64,000 bases of DNA from Otatea glauca (GCA_036346275.1 CM070720.1:8781278-8845277); one strand, 5' to 3'; positions 1 to 11,733 are shown, counted from the stretch's first letter. The notes: generated by a model from the sequence alone, not told the origin. Numbers and translations are program-made.

Positions 1-191
1 TACCCATCATCTTCCAGTGTGTGTGGAATGGCACGAGTTTAGGTACCCATTCGGGTTCGGGTACCCATCGGGTTCGAGAGTAGATACAGATCCGTGCCCG
101 AGAAGTCTAATAGGTTCGGGCGGGCGACACGGTTTCGGGTTCGGATGAGCACCAATCGTACCCAGAGGTACCCACCCGATTGCCATCCCTA
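1..191. mobile_element. hAT-like transposon, terminal fragment
   Basis: The first 191 bases are rich in repeated GGTACCCA and CGGGTTCGG words and end in TTGCCATCCCTA. Read on the minus strand this gives TAGGGATGGCAA, which resembles terminal inverted repeats of hAT-superfamily elements. The other end lies outside the window, so neither the target duplication nor a transposase can be checked. No coding sequence is visible here. The assignment rests on the terminus alone. Confidence 0.45.
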
Positions 192-2330
192 GTTGAGATT
201 AAGTGAGCCATGTTCAATCGGGTATGGTCTGAGAATATATTCTCTAATAATTACCTAAAACTAGTTCCTCAGTTGGGTCTGAACGTTGCTGCAGGTAGAA
301 GAAAATATCAAGACAAATAGGGATTCAAATATTTTCGGGAAAATCCCCCCCAAAAAAAAAAGTACTGATTTTCCTAAAACATTTTTGAAAAATATTTCTT
401 CAAAAATTAAAAAATTGGAAATTTCAAAAAAATAAACTATACGGTGGGGCTCCTGGCGGTGGATGCTAGCCACGTCGTACATCACCAAGAATCTATAGTT
501 ACTAGCTGCTTCGCGGTCTCACGTATTGCTATGAACGGAAAGAAGTCCCGAGACAGGTAGAGATTTTAACAGGAGGAGAAATTTTTTTTGGGAAAAACCT
601 CAAAAAAATATTACTTTCAAAAAAGAAACAAAAAGTACTTATTTTCTTTTAAAAAATTGTAAAAATATTACTTTCAATTTTTTTAAAACATTATTCATTA
701 AAAATAAAAATTTAATTCCACGTGTCGTAATAGTTAGATTAAAAAATTTAATTTCTTTAAAATATATAATTAAAATTTGTTTTTCTAAAAATAATAAAAA
801 TACTGTTGCTACTTGATCTTAGCACTATAAAAACTACAGTGTTTAGCGCCTTGTGTCGAGGTGGTGTCCAAACTACTGTACCTCTCCAAGATTATATATA
901 TAATTAAATTAAATATATTTTTATTTCACTTCTGCTACGTATTAGCTGTCCAGGTCCATCCTCCTAGAAAAAAAGCTGCCCAGGTCTCATATACGGGCCT
1001 ACCTTTCTTCTTGATGTTTAATACATTTAATTGTTTTCTCGTTAATTAATTATATCCTAATTGAAATGCAATATATTTTCAAATTTCCATAGAGGTTAGA
1101 CTGTTGGACGATAAATCTCTGTGCTAAAGTTGAGTGCAAAAAATGAGATAGGAGAAGAAATCATCATGTTTTTTTTAGCTCTGCGATAAACTTTTTTTCT
1201 CTCTAAATTTAGCCTCCTTCCGAATGCAATTACAAAAATAGATCCATTTCCAACCGCGAAAGTGCCAGAAGGTGACACGTGTCACCTTTCGCTCTCTCTA
1301 CCGCGGAATGGGTTACCGTTGTCCCCTACCTCAGTAGCTTCGATGGTTTGCTGTGGTAGGGGACAATAGTAGCTCGTTTCATAGTAAGGGAGCGTAGAAG
1401 ATGAATGTGTCATCTTCACATGCTACCGTGGTTAGGGATAGAGCTATTTCTATAATTGTGTTCGAAAGGGGTCTAAATTTGAAAAAATAGCAGCGTAGAA
1501 AACCATGTGAGCCCATATGTCATTGAGTTAACTTGGTCAATGTGTCATTCTATATAGAAAAATTGCCTACACATTGTGCTACACAGCCAATACTACTATG
1601 CGAAATTAGGTTAGTGTACTATTTGAACTGGATTGCTAAGTTTGAGGATCAAATGTCTGGTTTCATAGATTGGAATGTTAGATAGACTTTCGACAAAAGT
1701 TATATAGACTTCTTTCTAGACTATAATGTACCATAAACTTGTAAATACTACTTCTTAAATCATTTTGATATTACAACATTTTTATAACTTATGAGAAAAA
1801 TTTTATAACACCCGATGCAGCTCTCCGGTTCACAAAAACTTGTCGGTTTGGGATTCATGTAGTCAAACTTTCAAAACTTTAGCTATTGATATATTTTAAA
1901 TATTTAGATTGGATGCATGAAAATTATATATGTATATTCCTCTTGAAATGTACTTTCATAATATTATAATTTTATTAGATTTTGTAAATATATTATTGTA
2001 GAAATTAGCTGTCAAAATTAAGTTTAGAGACCATGTCATATCTAAAACGATAACTATTTGTAAGTTGAGGGAGTAATTGCTTAAAAATTTCCTCTTCCAG
2101 TGGATGATAGACCTGTTCCTTTGCTAGGCTGGGCCTAGAAAAACCCGCCTATGAAAAGACAGCCCGAGCCCGAAACCGAAAATTCAAATTTTATGGAATA
2201 AAAATTATTGGAATAAAAAAGAATTTATTGGCTATTATTTTCTGCTTCAAGCCGAGCCTTTGGGCTGAAAATCTGCAAGCCCGTCCTGCCGTTGGGCCCA
2301 GCCTTGTCCGAGTGACCATTAACAAGTCTA
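192..2330. other. AT-rich intergenic DNA
   Basis: No gene is supported. Open frames here are short and composed of homopolymer runs. Positions 2125-2320 contain GGCTGGGCC and GCCCGAGCCCGAAA-type words that look like an eroded transposon end. No RNA gene or clear promoter was recognised. Confidence 0.6.
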
Positions 2331-2621
2331 GTGGACAGACAAGGGAAAAATAGCAGAAAAAATTGGGGAAAAGGGGAAGAACCGAAGAGACAAATAGAAG
2401 AGGAAGGCGTCAAGATTCAAGACTCAATAGTCCAAAGGTCACACCCAGTTCCCCTGATCCCCTCCATTCCCCCAAATCTTGACCAACTCCGCCAGATCGC
2501 CGGCCGTCTACGACTAGCGCGGGCGCCAGCTACAACCCGCCCCGTCCTTGTAGGGCAGTCCAGCAAACAACACGTGCTGCAAAAAAAATTTAGTGGCGGT
2601 GGTGCGAACTTGAGAGAAGGG
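2331..2621 (+). other. 5' leader region of the EEP gene
   Basis: The reading frame of exon 1 stays open upstream to an ATG at 2331. The extra 97 residues are basic and low in complexity and resemble nothing recognised. The protein fold begins just after the ATG at 2622, so this stretch is read as 5' UTR plus promoter-proximal DNA. No convincing TATA box was seen. An N-terminally extended product from 2331 cannot be excluded. Confidence 0.45.
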
Positions 2622-5600
2622 ATGACGAGTCTGTCCATTACGGTGATGACGCTGAACCTGCACGAGGGAGAGCAGCCGAGCGAGAGCCCCAACAGCTGGG
2701 AGAAGCGCCGCGACATCTGCGTCAGCGTCATCACCAGCTACTCCCCCACCATCCTCTGCACCCAGCAAGGTGAGGGTTGATACGATACATGATACAGTTA
2801 AGAAAGCGTAGGAGCTTGGGCTATATGTATTGTATCTTTCTTGTCATGTAATTAATTCGGGTCAACCGTCCAAGAAGAAGTGCGTTTGGTGTATACTGTT
2901 GTTAGATGTAAGTAGTATTGCTACAGACTACGCATGGAACTTGACTGGATGTCCGGCAGTCAGAACTAGGTTTTATTGGGTAGATAAACTTTACGAGTCG
3001 TTTGGTTCTTCTGGTGGGATCTTAGCTCTGCATTTGGATCTCCACAGTAACTAATTGTTTTGCTCGCATTGGTCGATTGTTTGCGTTCATCACTTTTCTT
3101 TCCCTTTTTGATTCAGTTGTTTTTATCAGTTCCTTCTAGGCTTAAAATAACATGTTTGATATGTGCAGGGTTGAGGTGGCAGCAAGACTACCTACAACAG
3201 TGCCTGCCTGGTAATGCTTTCTCTGCATGCTATGTTCCCCTCCTTGCATGCTATTGCTAACTTGGTTATTGTCTGATAACAATGATGCACCTTTTATACA
3301 TTTACCTTATATTGGATGATCATATTGAGAACAATGATCCTAAATACTAAATAGTCCCTAATATCACCTTTTAACTCTATTATGAACTTGTGGAAGCATA
3401 ACACTCGAATGAATTGATCAAGCTGATGCATTATAAAGAACAAAACTATCAAGCTGCTAGGTAGTAGCATCTAATGGCAATTGGTCTTAGGTATCTTGTT
3501 TTAAAACCACATTTTTATTATAATGAAGTAGGAAGACATATGTTTCCTCAGCATCTTTGTTTCCTCGTAGATGAGTCTGCAAACATATAATGATAAAATG
3601 ATAAATCGCTGCCTGTATAACTAGCACTGTTGTGCCTGTTGCTGCTGCCTGTTTGCATGCTGTGCTTCTGCCATTACAGCTCTTGGCCACTAACACTGCT
3701 GCGTTGGCTCAGCTATTGGCTGCCGATGGCTAAAAACAAAAGTAAAAAATAAAAGAAAATCAAGAGGTATATAGAAAAAGGAAGAATCAAGAGGTATTCA
3801 GGATGTTTTGTAGTACAAATTTTTGTATACCCTTTGTTAATTATTATGACTTATATCTAGTCTTATGATTTGGAAATGTGTGCTAGATGAATCCTGATAG
3901 AATTAGGATTCCTACTTTCTTTCAGAGTAGAATTTCTACTTGCTTTGGAGGAGAATTAGGGAGGCTATATAAACCTAAGGGGTGGTCATGGAGGACTCCA
4001 GCAACCAACTAGCCACAAACCAACTCATCCAATGCAAGAGGTGCACAAGAGGATTAGAGGCTAGGTTATTCTTTTGGACTAGATTCTTGTATAGAGCAAG
4101 GATCTAAGGGTCCTAAAAGGTTCAAGAGGTTATGAGAAGGCAACAATTTCTTCTACTTGTTTTGCGGTTGTGCTTAAAGAATTTGCTGTTGGCTTCGCCA
4201 AATCTTCTCTCGCGTCGTGGTTGCTTCATCATTGTTATTTTGGTTCTCTTTACGACATTCATCTTCTTTGTTTTTGAGACCGTGCATGCTCGTGCTGTAC
4301 ATCACAAAACTCTGATCTGGTCTAGGGGCTGTTGTGCATAAGAAAGAGGTATCAGAGTGTAACAAGTGGTATCAGGACCAATGCTGGATTAATCATATTT
4401 GTGAAAGGTCGATAAAGCGTCAGGTGATACTAAATCATGATCGATGTCGACAATGTGGAATCAAGTAGAGAAATTTGACGATGGAGGAAATTTCATTGTG
4501 TGGCAATGTGTGGTGAAAGTTGTTCTTGTCCAGCAAGAGTTAATTGCTGCTGTTGAAGGGGACAATCCGGAAAAGATGTCTGCTGAAGACTAGAAGGTGA
4601 TGTGATGGAGCGAAAAGCTATCGTTACAATCGATTATGTCTCTACGATTTGGTAAAATACTCGGTGATCAAGGAGAATTCATCGAAGAAATTATGGAAGG
4701 ACTTAGAAGAATTGTATATGGCAAAGTAGCTGACAAACTGTTGGGTGCTGAAGTGATAATTGTATAGGGTGCGTATGGAGGAAGGTATATGGTTTGTTGA
4801 CCATTTCAATGTCTTAAACAAGCTTTTATCACTAGCTGATTAGTGTGGATGAGAAAATTGTGGAGAATGATAAAATTTTCATACATTTGAGGTAGTTGGA
4901 TATCTGTTGGATGTGGAGTCCTTGAAGAAACCATCAGAATGTTCATCCTCAGGCTATTAAGTATTGGCTATAATAGGTGTTGCAGGCAAAAGCAAAAGTC
5001 ACAGGAAGAAGGGCAAGCGCAAGGATACACATGCATGCTATCTATGTGACGAGGAAGGTCATACGATAAAGGACTGTCCGAGTTTGAAACAAATGAAGGG
5101 TGCATGCTTAATAGCGGTAGCAAAAGATGATTCAGACGTACTTGTCGTCTGTCAACCAGGTACTTTTCATAGAAGGATATTAAATTCAGGTTGTTGCTTC
5201 TACATATGTTTAGTGAGGGAGATGTTTGACGATGGATCTTTATACCCAGCGCATCGAACTGTTCACTTAGCTGATTGCAAGGAGTATTCAATTACTGAGG
5301 TGGGAACAGTTACATTGGAGATGTATGATGGTGCACATCGTACAATGATGGAAGTTCGGTATGTTCTCGACTTAAAAAAGAATCTAATATCTATGAGGTT
5401 GCTTGAACTCGAATGTGGTGAGGTATCACTTCGAGGTGGAGTTATGCGAGTTACTTGCAAAGAGTAGGCAATCATGAAAAGTATCTAGAGCAATGGAGGA
5501 TACCGATTGATGAGTAAACGTAAGGAAGGGAACCAATGAGAGGTCTGATAAAAATATTAATCAGAAGGAAACTGTATCATCAAAGGTAGGTACTCAGATC

Positions 5601-8600
5601 TCAACTGCAGTTATGCGCGGAACAGCAAACACAATTGTAGAAAAAATCTAGTAGACGCAAAGACGAAGGTGTAAGCTGTTAGAAGAAGGAAGACGTGACG
5701 GAACAAACCACATGGTACCAACGAGTATGTGGAGCTTGGAGGCGACACAAACCTATGACATGGAGGGCTATAAAACAAGAGGTGTGGTTAACCAAACTAC
5801 ACAAAGAAAAAACTCCCAGGTGGAGGGTTCAAGAGGCCAAGCCAGAACACCAAAACACACATTGCGGTGATGTGCATGAGCTGCAGTGATGGGGGCACTC
5901 CCAAAGGTGGGAGGAAAAAAATGCGGAGCTAACTTGGAGCGAGTTCTTGGACGAGCACGATGACTTCAACAGATAAGAGCCAAGGTGGAGATTGTTAATT
6001 ATGGTAACTCATATCTAGCTTTAGGATTGGAAAGGTGTGCCAGATGAATCCTAATAGGATCAAGATTCCTAATTTCTTTCGTAGTAGGATTCTTATTTGC
6101 ATTGGAGGAGAACTAAGGAGGCTATATAAACCTAGGGATAGTTATGGAGAACCCAAACAACGAACAAACCACAAACCAACTCATCCAAAGAAAGAGGTGC
6201 ACGAGAGGATTAGAGGGTAGGTTATTCTTTAGCACTAGATTCTTGTATAGGGTCCAAGGGTCCTAAAAGGTTTAAGAGGTTGTGGATGGCAATAATCCCT
6301 TATACTCTTTTGAGGTTGTGCTTAAAAAATCTACGGTCGGTTTTGCCAAATCTTTTCTCTCTCATTGTGGTTGTTTTTTCGTCGTTATTTTGGTTCTCTC
6401 TATGAGATTCATTTTCTTAGTTCTTGAAACCGTGCATGCTCTTGCCATATCTCACAAAACTCTAATCCAATCTGGGGTCCTACTGCGCATAAGAAGGGCT
6501 ATCTGAGTGTAACACCCTTTTTTCTTTTGATAAGGAAATGCTCGAGGATTGTAGAATAACAACCTGTCTACTTGACCATCAAGTAGACATCCGATCTAGG
6601 ACTCCACAGACATGTCTATAATCCTAAGAAAGGTGAAATCGATGGGTATCCGGAGAGAAAGTATATCCCTTACTGGTATCAGATTCTACCATGGCCTCAG
6701 AGGCACTTCAAGCTATAAAAGGCTCCCCAGGGGGCTGTAAAGATCATCCTTCGAAAGCTGAGATCATCCAGCAATATCCGTGCATCATCTTTTTCTAGCA
6801 ACACTACTTGGCACCATGAAGAAGCCTATGCAAATCCAAGACACTTAAACTTGCCGGAATTCACACCTAGGGTTCCTGGTCTAGGGATGAATGATTGTTT
6901 ACGCTAGCCATCATCAAACCACTTGACTACTTGAGGGCATCCTTCCAAGGGACTCTCGATCGGATCTCTGTACTCTCCTCTCGTACCTTGTCATTTGTGG
7001 TATAGTAGGTGCCATCCTTGAACAAATGCCAGTGTGCGCTATCTTGTTTCTAGGGATTCCCCCTGTGACCAACTGACCTTAACACGACAGGATGAGTTTA
7101 TGAAGTGTATATATATGATGTAGCTCTTCTAAAAGAGGTAGGGTTCTCTATAATATTATTTTCATGATATGATTGACCTAAATTGAAACAACCCAGAGGA
7201 CAAATATATTTTGGTCCTTATTTGATTAATTACCTTGAGTGAACAAAATTCTTGTAATGGTAATATGTATTTTGGTTACATTTCATTATCGGGCTTATGT
7301 TTTACCCTGGCCCTTTGGGAAAAAGCATTTTTCTTTGACCAAGATGAACCAAAATGAGCTAATTAAATAAAAGGCCAGAGTGCTAGCTATTCTTCTTAGT
7401 GCAATGCTGTGTAGTCTGTTGATCAGCATGTTTGGAGAATCCAAATTACCAAGCTGTTGCACTAATCCAGGTTATGAGCAATTTGGGATTTCAAGAAAAG
7501 GCTCACAAGACACCACTGATGAATACTGCACAATATTCTATGAAAAAGATAAGGTTTGACATTTTTGGTCAATCATTTTTTCCTGTTTGTAATTTTTTTT
7601 CCACTTCAAAACATGTTCATCATGCTTCTATAATGTCAACATAGAAATAAATAATGTCTATTCATAGATGAGCTGAACTACCCATGAATTTGATGAAGGT
7701 GGAGCTTACAGAAGGTGGTACCTTCTGGTTATCAGAATCTCCTTCAGTGCCAGGAAGCATTTCATGGGGAGCAACCGCACCCTGCATTGCTACATGGGCA
7801 ATATCCTTTAGAATGATGCTTTTGTCACACTATATTATTCTATCATCTTTTAATCTCTTGATTGGAACAAAGACAGGTTGTTGCCTTAACATGATATACA
7901 CACATTTCAACTCAAAAGAGTAGAGCCACCTGGGTTCAGTTTCCAGATTGTAAATACAAATCTTGATGAAGATAGCCCTCGTGCTCGTAGACGAAGTGCT
8001 TTGCTTACATGGCAACACATAGCATCTTTGCCACCCAATTTGCCTGTGATATATTGTGGGGGCTTCAACACACAAAAGGAATCTATGACTGGGCGGTTTT
8101 TGCTCGGCAGATCCAGGTATAACTTGGTGGAGGATGACAATTTTGTCAACATTAACATAGTCATTTCACATAGAATTATTATGAGTACATATGTCGTCTA
8201 CTTCTTCCATTTCTCTATTTTATTATTGCCAGCTTGAAATCAACTGTTTATGTTAATATCAAAGAATATGATATAACCTACTCTTTTTTCAACGTGTAAA
8301 AGATTTTTTTCTAGCATTTTGATAAGATAAAAATTCCAACTCTTTGTTGAGCTTCTGTTTTCTTTTCCCACTGCTGTTATGTAGTTTATGTAATAAAAAC
8401 TCTGATATGTGAGCATACCTGCATTTGGAGCTCTAGTAACGTACTAACACATTAGCTTTACATGTAAGAAGTTCTGATGTGATGGGTACAATATATTTTG
8501 TTGGAGGAAATTTAGTATATGCCATTGCAAAATTAGGTTATATTGGATCTACCATTGATTTATAGCTTACTCTGTTATACTTCAATACATTTTGAAAAGT

Positions 8601-11600
8601 GACCAAATTGCCCTTGATATTTAAAAAAAAAAAGATTTAAACTTTGAGCATTCAAACTTCAGAAATAAAGTTTTGAGTTTGAATGTCAGAAACTTCCATA
8701 CTTGGATTCATGCTTAGTATTCGGAATCAGAAACAAAGTTCCTTTGTTTTAAAAAGTTTGATTTGCAAAATTTGGATTTTTAAATTATTTAAATATCCAC
8801 AAGTATTCAAGAAACCCTGAAAGTTTACATTTTTGTCTTAAAAAGTCATGCCGGGGTAGTTTAGTTATTTTTGAAAAATATTAGTCAAAAGTGGCATATG
8901 ATACAATACTCGGAACATTTCGATGGATATATGGAGAAGAGGCAAAAATCGATGGTAGATCCGAGTCATGCAACTTTTCCAGTCACATATAATACTTTCC
9001 ACTTTCTTCACAAAGGTGGCTATAAAATGGTTTAGTATGATTTGTTTTCGGAAGGTTCTTCCGTATTCCACCCAACAGAAAAGATACAAATCTTAAAACA
9101 AATGTGGTTACTAATAAAGCAGGGATTGTAAGAATGTTAAATAACCATGTTTAACGGGATGCCTTTGTGTTTAAGGGCTATCCCTGCTCCAAGCCCATAT
9201 CAAACCCATGATCTTAAATGTATAAGCATTGTGCCCCTGGATATTCTCTGCAATGGCGACTCTTGCCAATGGTGAACAAGGATCTGGTGGTTGTTTTCAC
9301 CCCACAGTCGATTAGCAGTGAGCAAGATAATAAAAATTGCAGATTAGCTTACGGATGAAAAGGTATTTGGGTTTGATTTGGGCTTTAGATAGAAACAATG
9401 CATACTGCTTAATTGCTTCCATTGAGAAGTGGACCCAAGGAACAACATTAGGTATTAATATTTGTACAGACGTGCCCCTGATTATTAATAATATGATATT
9501 TTAGTTGAGATATGTGTCTTTTATGTTTTAGTGGTGTATTGACGCAAGCCTCTTTAGAATGTTGATTCACATAGTTATTGTGATTTCATTACAGAGAACA
9601 TGGTGTTGTGGGTGATATGAGAGATGCTTGGCCAAATGCTCGTGTACGCAAAAATGTTTCACTGATACACACATATCATGGATTTAAAGGTACCCCCTCC
9701 CTCAACTTCACTGAGATCTCTCTTTTTTCCTGTTTCCTTTTTAAAAAGGAAAAAATATAATGACAATCATAGTTTATAGGATTACTTCCTAAACGAAGGA
9801 AAAAACATATCCTTGATATCAAGAAAAAACATTACTACAATGTTTATCCTTGATATCAAGAAAAAACATTACTACAATGTCCTTCATTACTCTGAAATTG
9901 ACTTGTAATGCAGCACCCTTATTATGCCATGCCACCTTTGAAACTGTAGCCATTGTTTGAACTCAATTAAAAGGGAGAATAGCCAATTTGGTCCTCGAAG
10001 TTTCCTTCCAGGCTCACTTTCATTCCCCAACTTTGAAAAAGACGAAGTAGGTCCTCAAACTTTTCCTTTCAGGCCAAAGAGGGACCATGGTCCACATGGC
10101 ATACCACATGTGCAGGATGAGTGGCATCCTGATGCATAGAGGTGATTAAGCCAACAGGAAAAGACTTTTTTTGCCCCTCCATCCATTTCACTGTTATACT
10201 CCCCTTCTTTCAGTTCTACCGTATCCTTTCCTTGTCTTTACTTTGTTCGGATGGAGGCTTGAAACTAGCAGTGGTGGCTATGGGCGACGAGCAGGCAGCG
10301 TGTGGCGAGCTGAGTGACCACGGCACACAGCGAGCAGAGGTGGTTAGTTGAAGACTTGTTCATTTTGTGATTTACCTATTCATCCGGGTGCATCTGCAAA
10401 TGATGATAGAATTTGGTTGGGTTAGCTGATTGTTGATTGCCATTCACTATGGCAGGGTTCGATTGGTTTATTAACTGGTTGCAAACTTGTTCATGCACGC
10501 ATGCAATGGAAGAACTAGTCTTTTTTTTTAAATTGCAGAACTAGACTAGTTATCACAGCAAATTAGCCAAAATTCCCACACATGCGAGCTAGCTCACTTG
10601 ACTGGGCTCATGCCCTAGGATCCCACTTCATGGATCATGGGCATTATTGTCTTTACACTTACCTCCATGCATTAGGATGCCACTCATCCTGCACATGTGG
10701 CATGCTATGTGGACTGAGGTCCCTCTTTGGCCTAAAAAGAAAAGTTTGTGTACCTATTTTGCCTTTTGCCTCTTTGGCCTAAAGAGAAACTTTGATGACC
10801 CAAGTGGGTATTCTCCCCAATTAAAACATCAATCCTTAGATCTTAAATATTTCAGCGATTCTTTGATTAGATACCTTTTAGTTGTATGGGTGGAAGTTTG
10901 TGAAAATTGTGCACGTTGTTTCATGAAAAGACATTATTTCATGGAAAGACATATTTCTATGGCACTCTTTGGAAAGTTTAATTAAGGAATCTTTTCATGA
11001 GTGTTCATAGTGAAGTAAACATAAATCAGGAACCCCGCAGCAAAGTACGGGTGTTATACTAGTAAGTAGCTATGACTCAGCTTACACATGTTCTTCAAAT
11101 TTCTGGACAAAACAACTTAACTGATTATTGCATAAGAGGGCTTGCATTTATTTGTCTTAAAATTAGTAGAGCAGAAAATAAAAGGAGTGGATTGGCTTGG
11201 ATGTGTTGCTTGAAGGTTATATGTTGTATTACTATAGTGTAAAGAGAACCTTTACGTAATCTGCTTTTTCCAAAAGTAATATATCTCACTACTCTGCATC
11301 ATGTGTTTTATCTTGTGCAATGATGGTTTTCTGCATCACTTGTCATTCGGTGGGTGAATATTCCGAGAACAGTTTATTACAACCAGTGACCTTGTTAGTT
11401 TCCATTAAAGTTTGTATCTGCCAGTGCTGTCATTTTTTAAGTAGTAGTATTCTTTTTAGCAATCTTACGCAGAAGAATTGCTGTGCTGCAGGGGAGAAAC
11501 AAGGTGCCCTAGAATTTCTAAAGTTAATATTTAGAGCTCTTTGCCTCTGCTGGGATCGACAAACTCAGGACTTGCATATTGACTGGATACTGTTTAGAGG

Positions 11601-11733
11601 ACGTCCACTGGTTCCTGCACTATGTGAAGTCATAAATGACAATATAGACGGTGTTTATCCATCCTCACACTTTCCCATCTTTGCTGAATTTTTGCTTCCA
11701 CGCTCCGTCCGCCTAGCCGAGATACCTTCATAG
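2622..11733 (+). CDS. Endonuclease/exonuclease/phosphatase (DNase I-like) family protein, 7 exons
   Basis: Exons 2622-2769, 3169-3210, 7471-7553, 7699-7800, 7902-8116, 9595-9689 and 11492-11733 join in phase to 927 nt, encoding 308 residues and a TAG stop. All introns are GT-AG except the fourth, which is AT-AC. The EEP fold is recognised from the N-terminal LNLHE (11-15), CTQQG (46-50), CGGFN (177-181), HIDW (257-260) and SSHFP (286-290). In active EEP enzymes the equivalent motifs are usually LQE, GDFN, a D-H/Y pair and SDH. Here the Glu and two Asp are replaced, so catalysis is doubtful. From memory, plants have a conserved family with the same QQG and GGFN motifs, one Arabidopsis member being annotated as calcium-binding EEP. 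The start at 2622 is chosen because it immediately precedes the first core strand; Met9 (2646) is the alternative. Introns 2, 5 and 6 are swollen by transposons, but every splice site is retained, so the gene is probably expressed. Confidence 0.85.
3835..4364 (+). repeat. 5' LTR of the intronic Copia element
   Basis: 530-bp direct repeat matching 5993-6514 with scattered substitutions. It contains a TATATAAACC promoter-like box near 3966. It ends GTGTAACA, directly before the primer-binding site. Confidence 0.9.
4453..5467 (+). pseudogene. Copia gag and protease remnant
   Basis: From the ATG at 4453 the frame reads MWNQVEKFDDGGNFIVWQ, a Copia gag opening, then meets a TAG within about 45 codons and later shifts frame. 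An open frame at 4964-5467 carries an intact CCHC zinc knuckle (CYLCDEEGHTIKDC, 5036-5077). It is followed by RILNSGCCFYIC, the counterpart of the Copia protease motif with DSG changed to NSG, which removes the catalytic Asp. Nothing of pol follows. The product cannot support transposition by itself. Confidence 0.8.
5993..6514 (+). repeat. 3' LTR of the intronic Copia element
   Basis: 522-bp partner of 3835-4364. It is preceded by the purine tract at 5982-5992 and followed by the target duplication CCCTT. Confidence 0.9.
6550..7089 (+). mobile_element. Possible solo LTR in intron 2
   Basis: A 540-bp stretch begins TGTAGAATAAC and ends AACACGACA, flanked on both sides by GGAT (6546-6549 and 7090-7093). 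It has a CTATAAAAGG box at about 6714 and the GC-richer texture of a gypsy LTR, unlike the AT-rich intron around it. No partner copy is in the window and the flank match is only four bases, so this is tentative. Confidence 0.4.
7801..7901 (+). other. U12-type AT-AC intron (intron 4 of the EEP gene)
   Basis: This 101-bp intron starts ATATCCTTT, an exact minor-spliceosome donor, and ends AC. It has a branch-site match GCCTTAAC at 7883-7890. The presumed branch adenosine at 7889 is 12 nt from the 3' end, within the short distance typical of U12 introns. Removing it joins TGG GCA to ACA TTT in phase 0 (residues 125/126). No GT-AG alternative gives the family-like protein. Splicing would need U11/U12 and U4atac/U6atac snRNPs. 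Confidence 0.9.
8506..9000. mobile_element. MITE-like element with long imperfect inverted ends (intron 5)
   Basis: The left end GGAAATTTAGTATATG... and the reverse complement of the right end GGAAAGTATTATATG... align over about 60 bp, sharing GGATCTACCAT and GATTT. There is no coding sequence. No clear target duplication was found, so the family stays open; a Mutator-like derivative is possible. Confidence 0.5.
9809..9882. repeat. Tandem duplication, 2 x 37 bp (intron 5-6 spacer)
   Basis: A 37-bp unit beginning ATCCTTGATATCAAG occurs twice head to tail with near identity, within intron 6 just upstream of the Mutator-like element. It lies outside the coding exons. Confidence 0.85.
9973..10817. 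mobile_element. Mutator-like non-autonomous transposon (intron 6)
   Basis: 845-bp element with ends GGGAGAAT and ATTCTCCC, flanked by an exact 9-bp target duplication CAATTAAAA (9964-9972 and 10818-10826). The two ends form imperfect inverted repeats extending roughly 180 bp; shared words include GGCCAAAGAGGGACC and ACATGTGCAGGATGAGTGGC. Long inverted ends with a 9-bp duplication define Mutator-like elements. The interior of about 450 bp has no transposase. It includes a GC-rich stretch near 10250-10340 that could be captured host DNA. Confidence 0.88.
11034..11062 (+). mobile_element. Helitron-like 3' terminus (intron 6)
   Basis: A small hairpin CCCGCAGCAAAGTACGGG (11034-11051) is followed by TGTTATACTAG and then T. 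A short GC stem about ten bases before a terminal CTAG is the signature of Helitron 3' ends. The matching 5' TC end was not located, so the extent is unknown. It may include the DNA between the Mutator-like element and this point. Confidence 0.55.

Larger units (their letters stand above)
3835..6514 (+). mobile_element. Copia LTR element, gag-only, inside intron 2 of the EEP gene
   Basis: The element is 2,680 bp, bounded by LTRs that start TGTTAATTA and end TAACA, with an exact 5-bp target duplication CCCTT at 3830-3834 and 6515-6519. A primer-binding site TGGTATCAGGACC, close to the usual initiator Met-tRNA complement, starts at 4367. A purine-rich tract AAGGTGGAGAT abuts the 3' LTR. The interior is about 1.6 kb and holds only gag, a zinc knuckle and a decayed protease start. 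Integrase, reverse transcriptase and RNase H are absent, so it would depend on a helper element. It lies in the same orientation as the host gene and must be spliced out with intron 2. Confidence 0.92.

Noticed and set aside
2331..2621. In-frame N-terminal extension of the EEP protein from an upstream ATG
   Set aside because: The extra residues are low in complexity with no family resemblance, and the core fold starts at 2622. Kept only as an alternative.
4367..4379. tRNA gene-like matches at several TGGTATCAGAGC sites
   Set aside because: These are retrotransposon primer-binding sites complementary to a tRNA 3' end. No cloverleaf is present around them.
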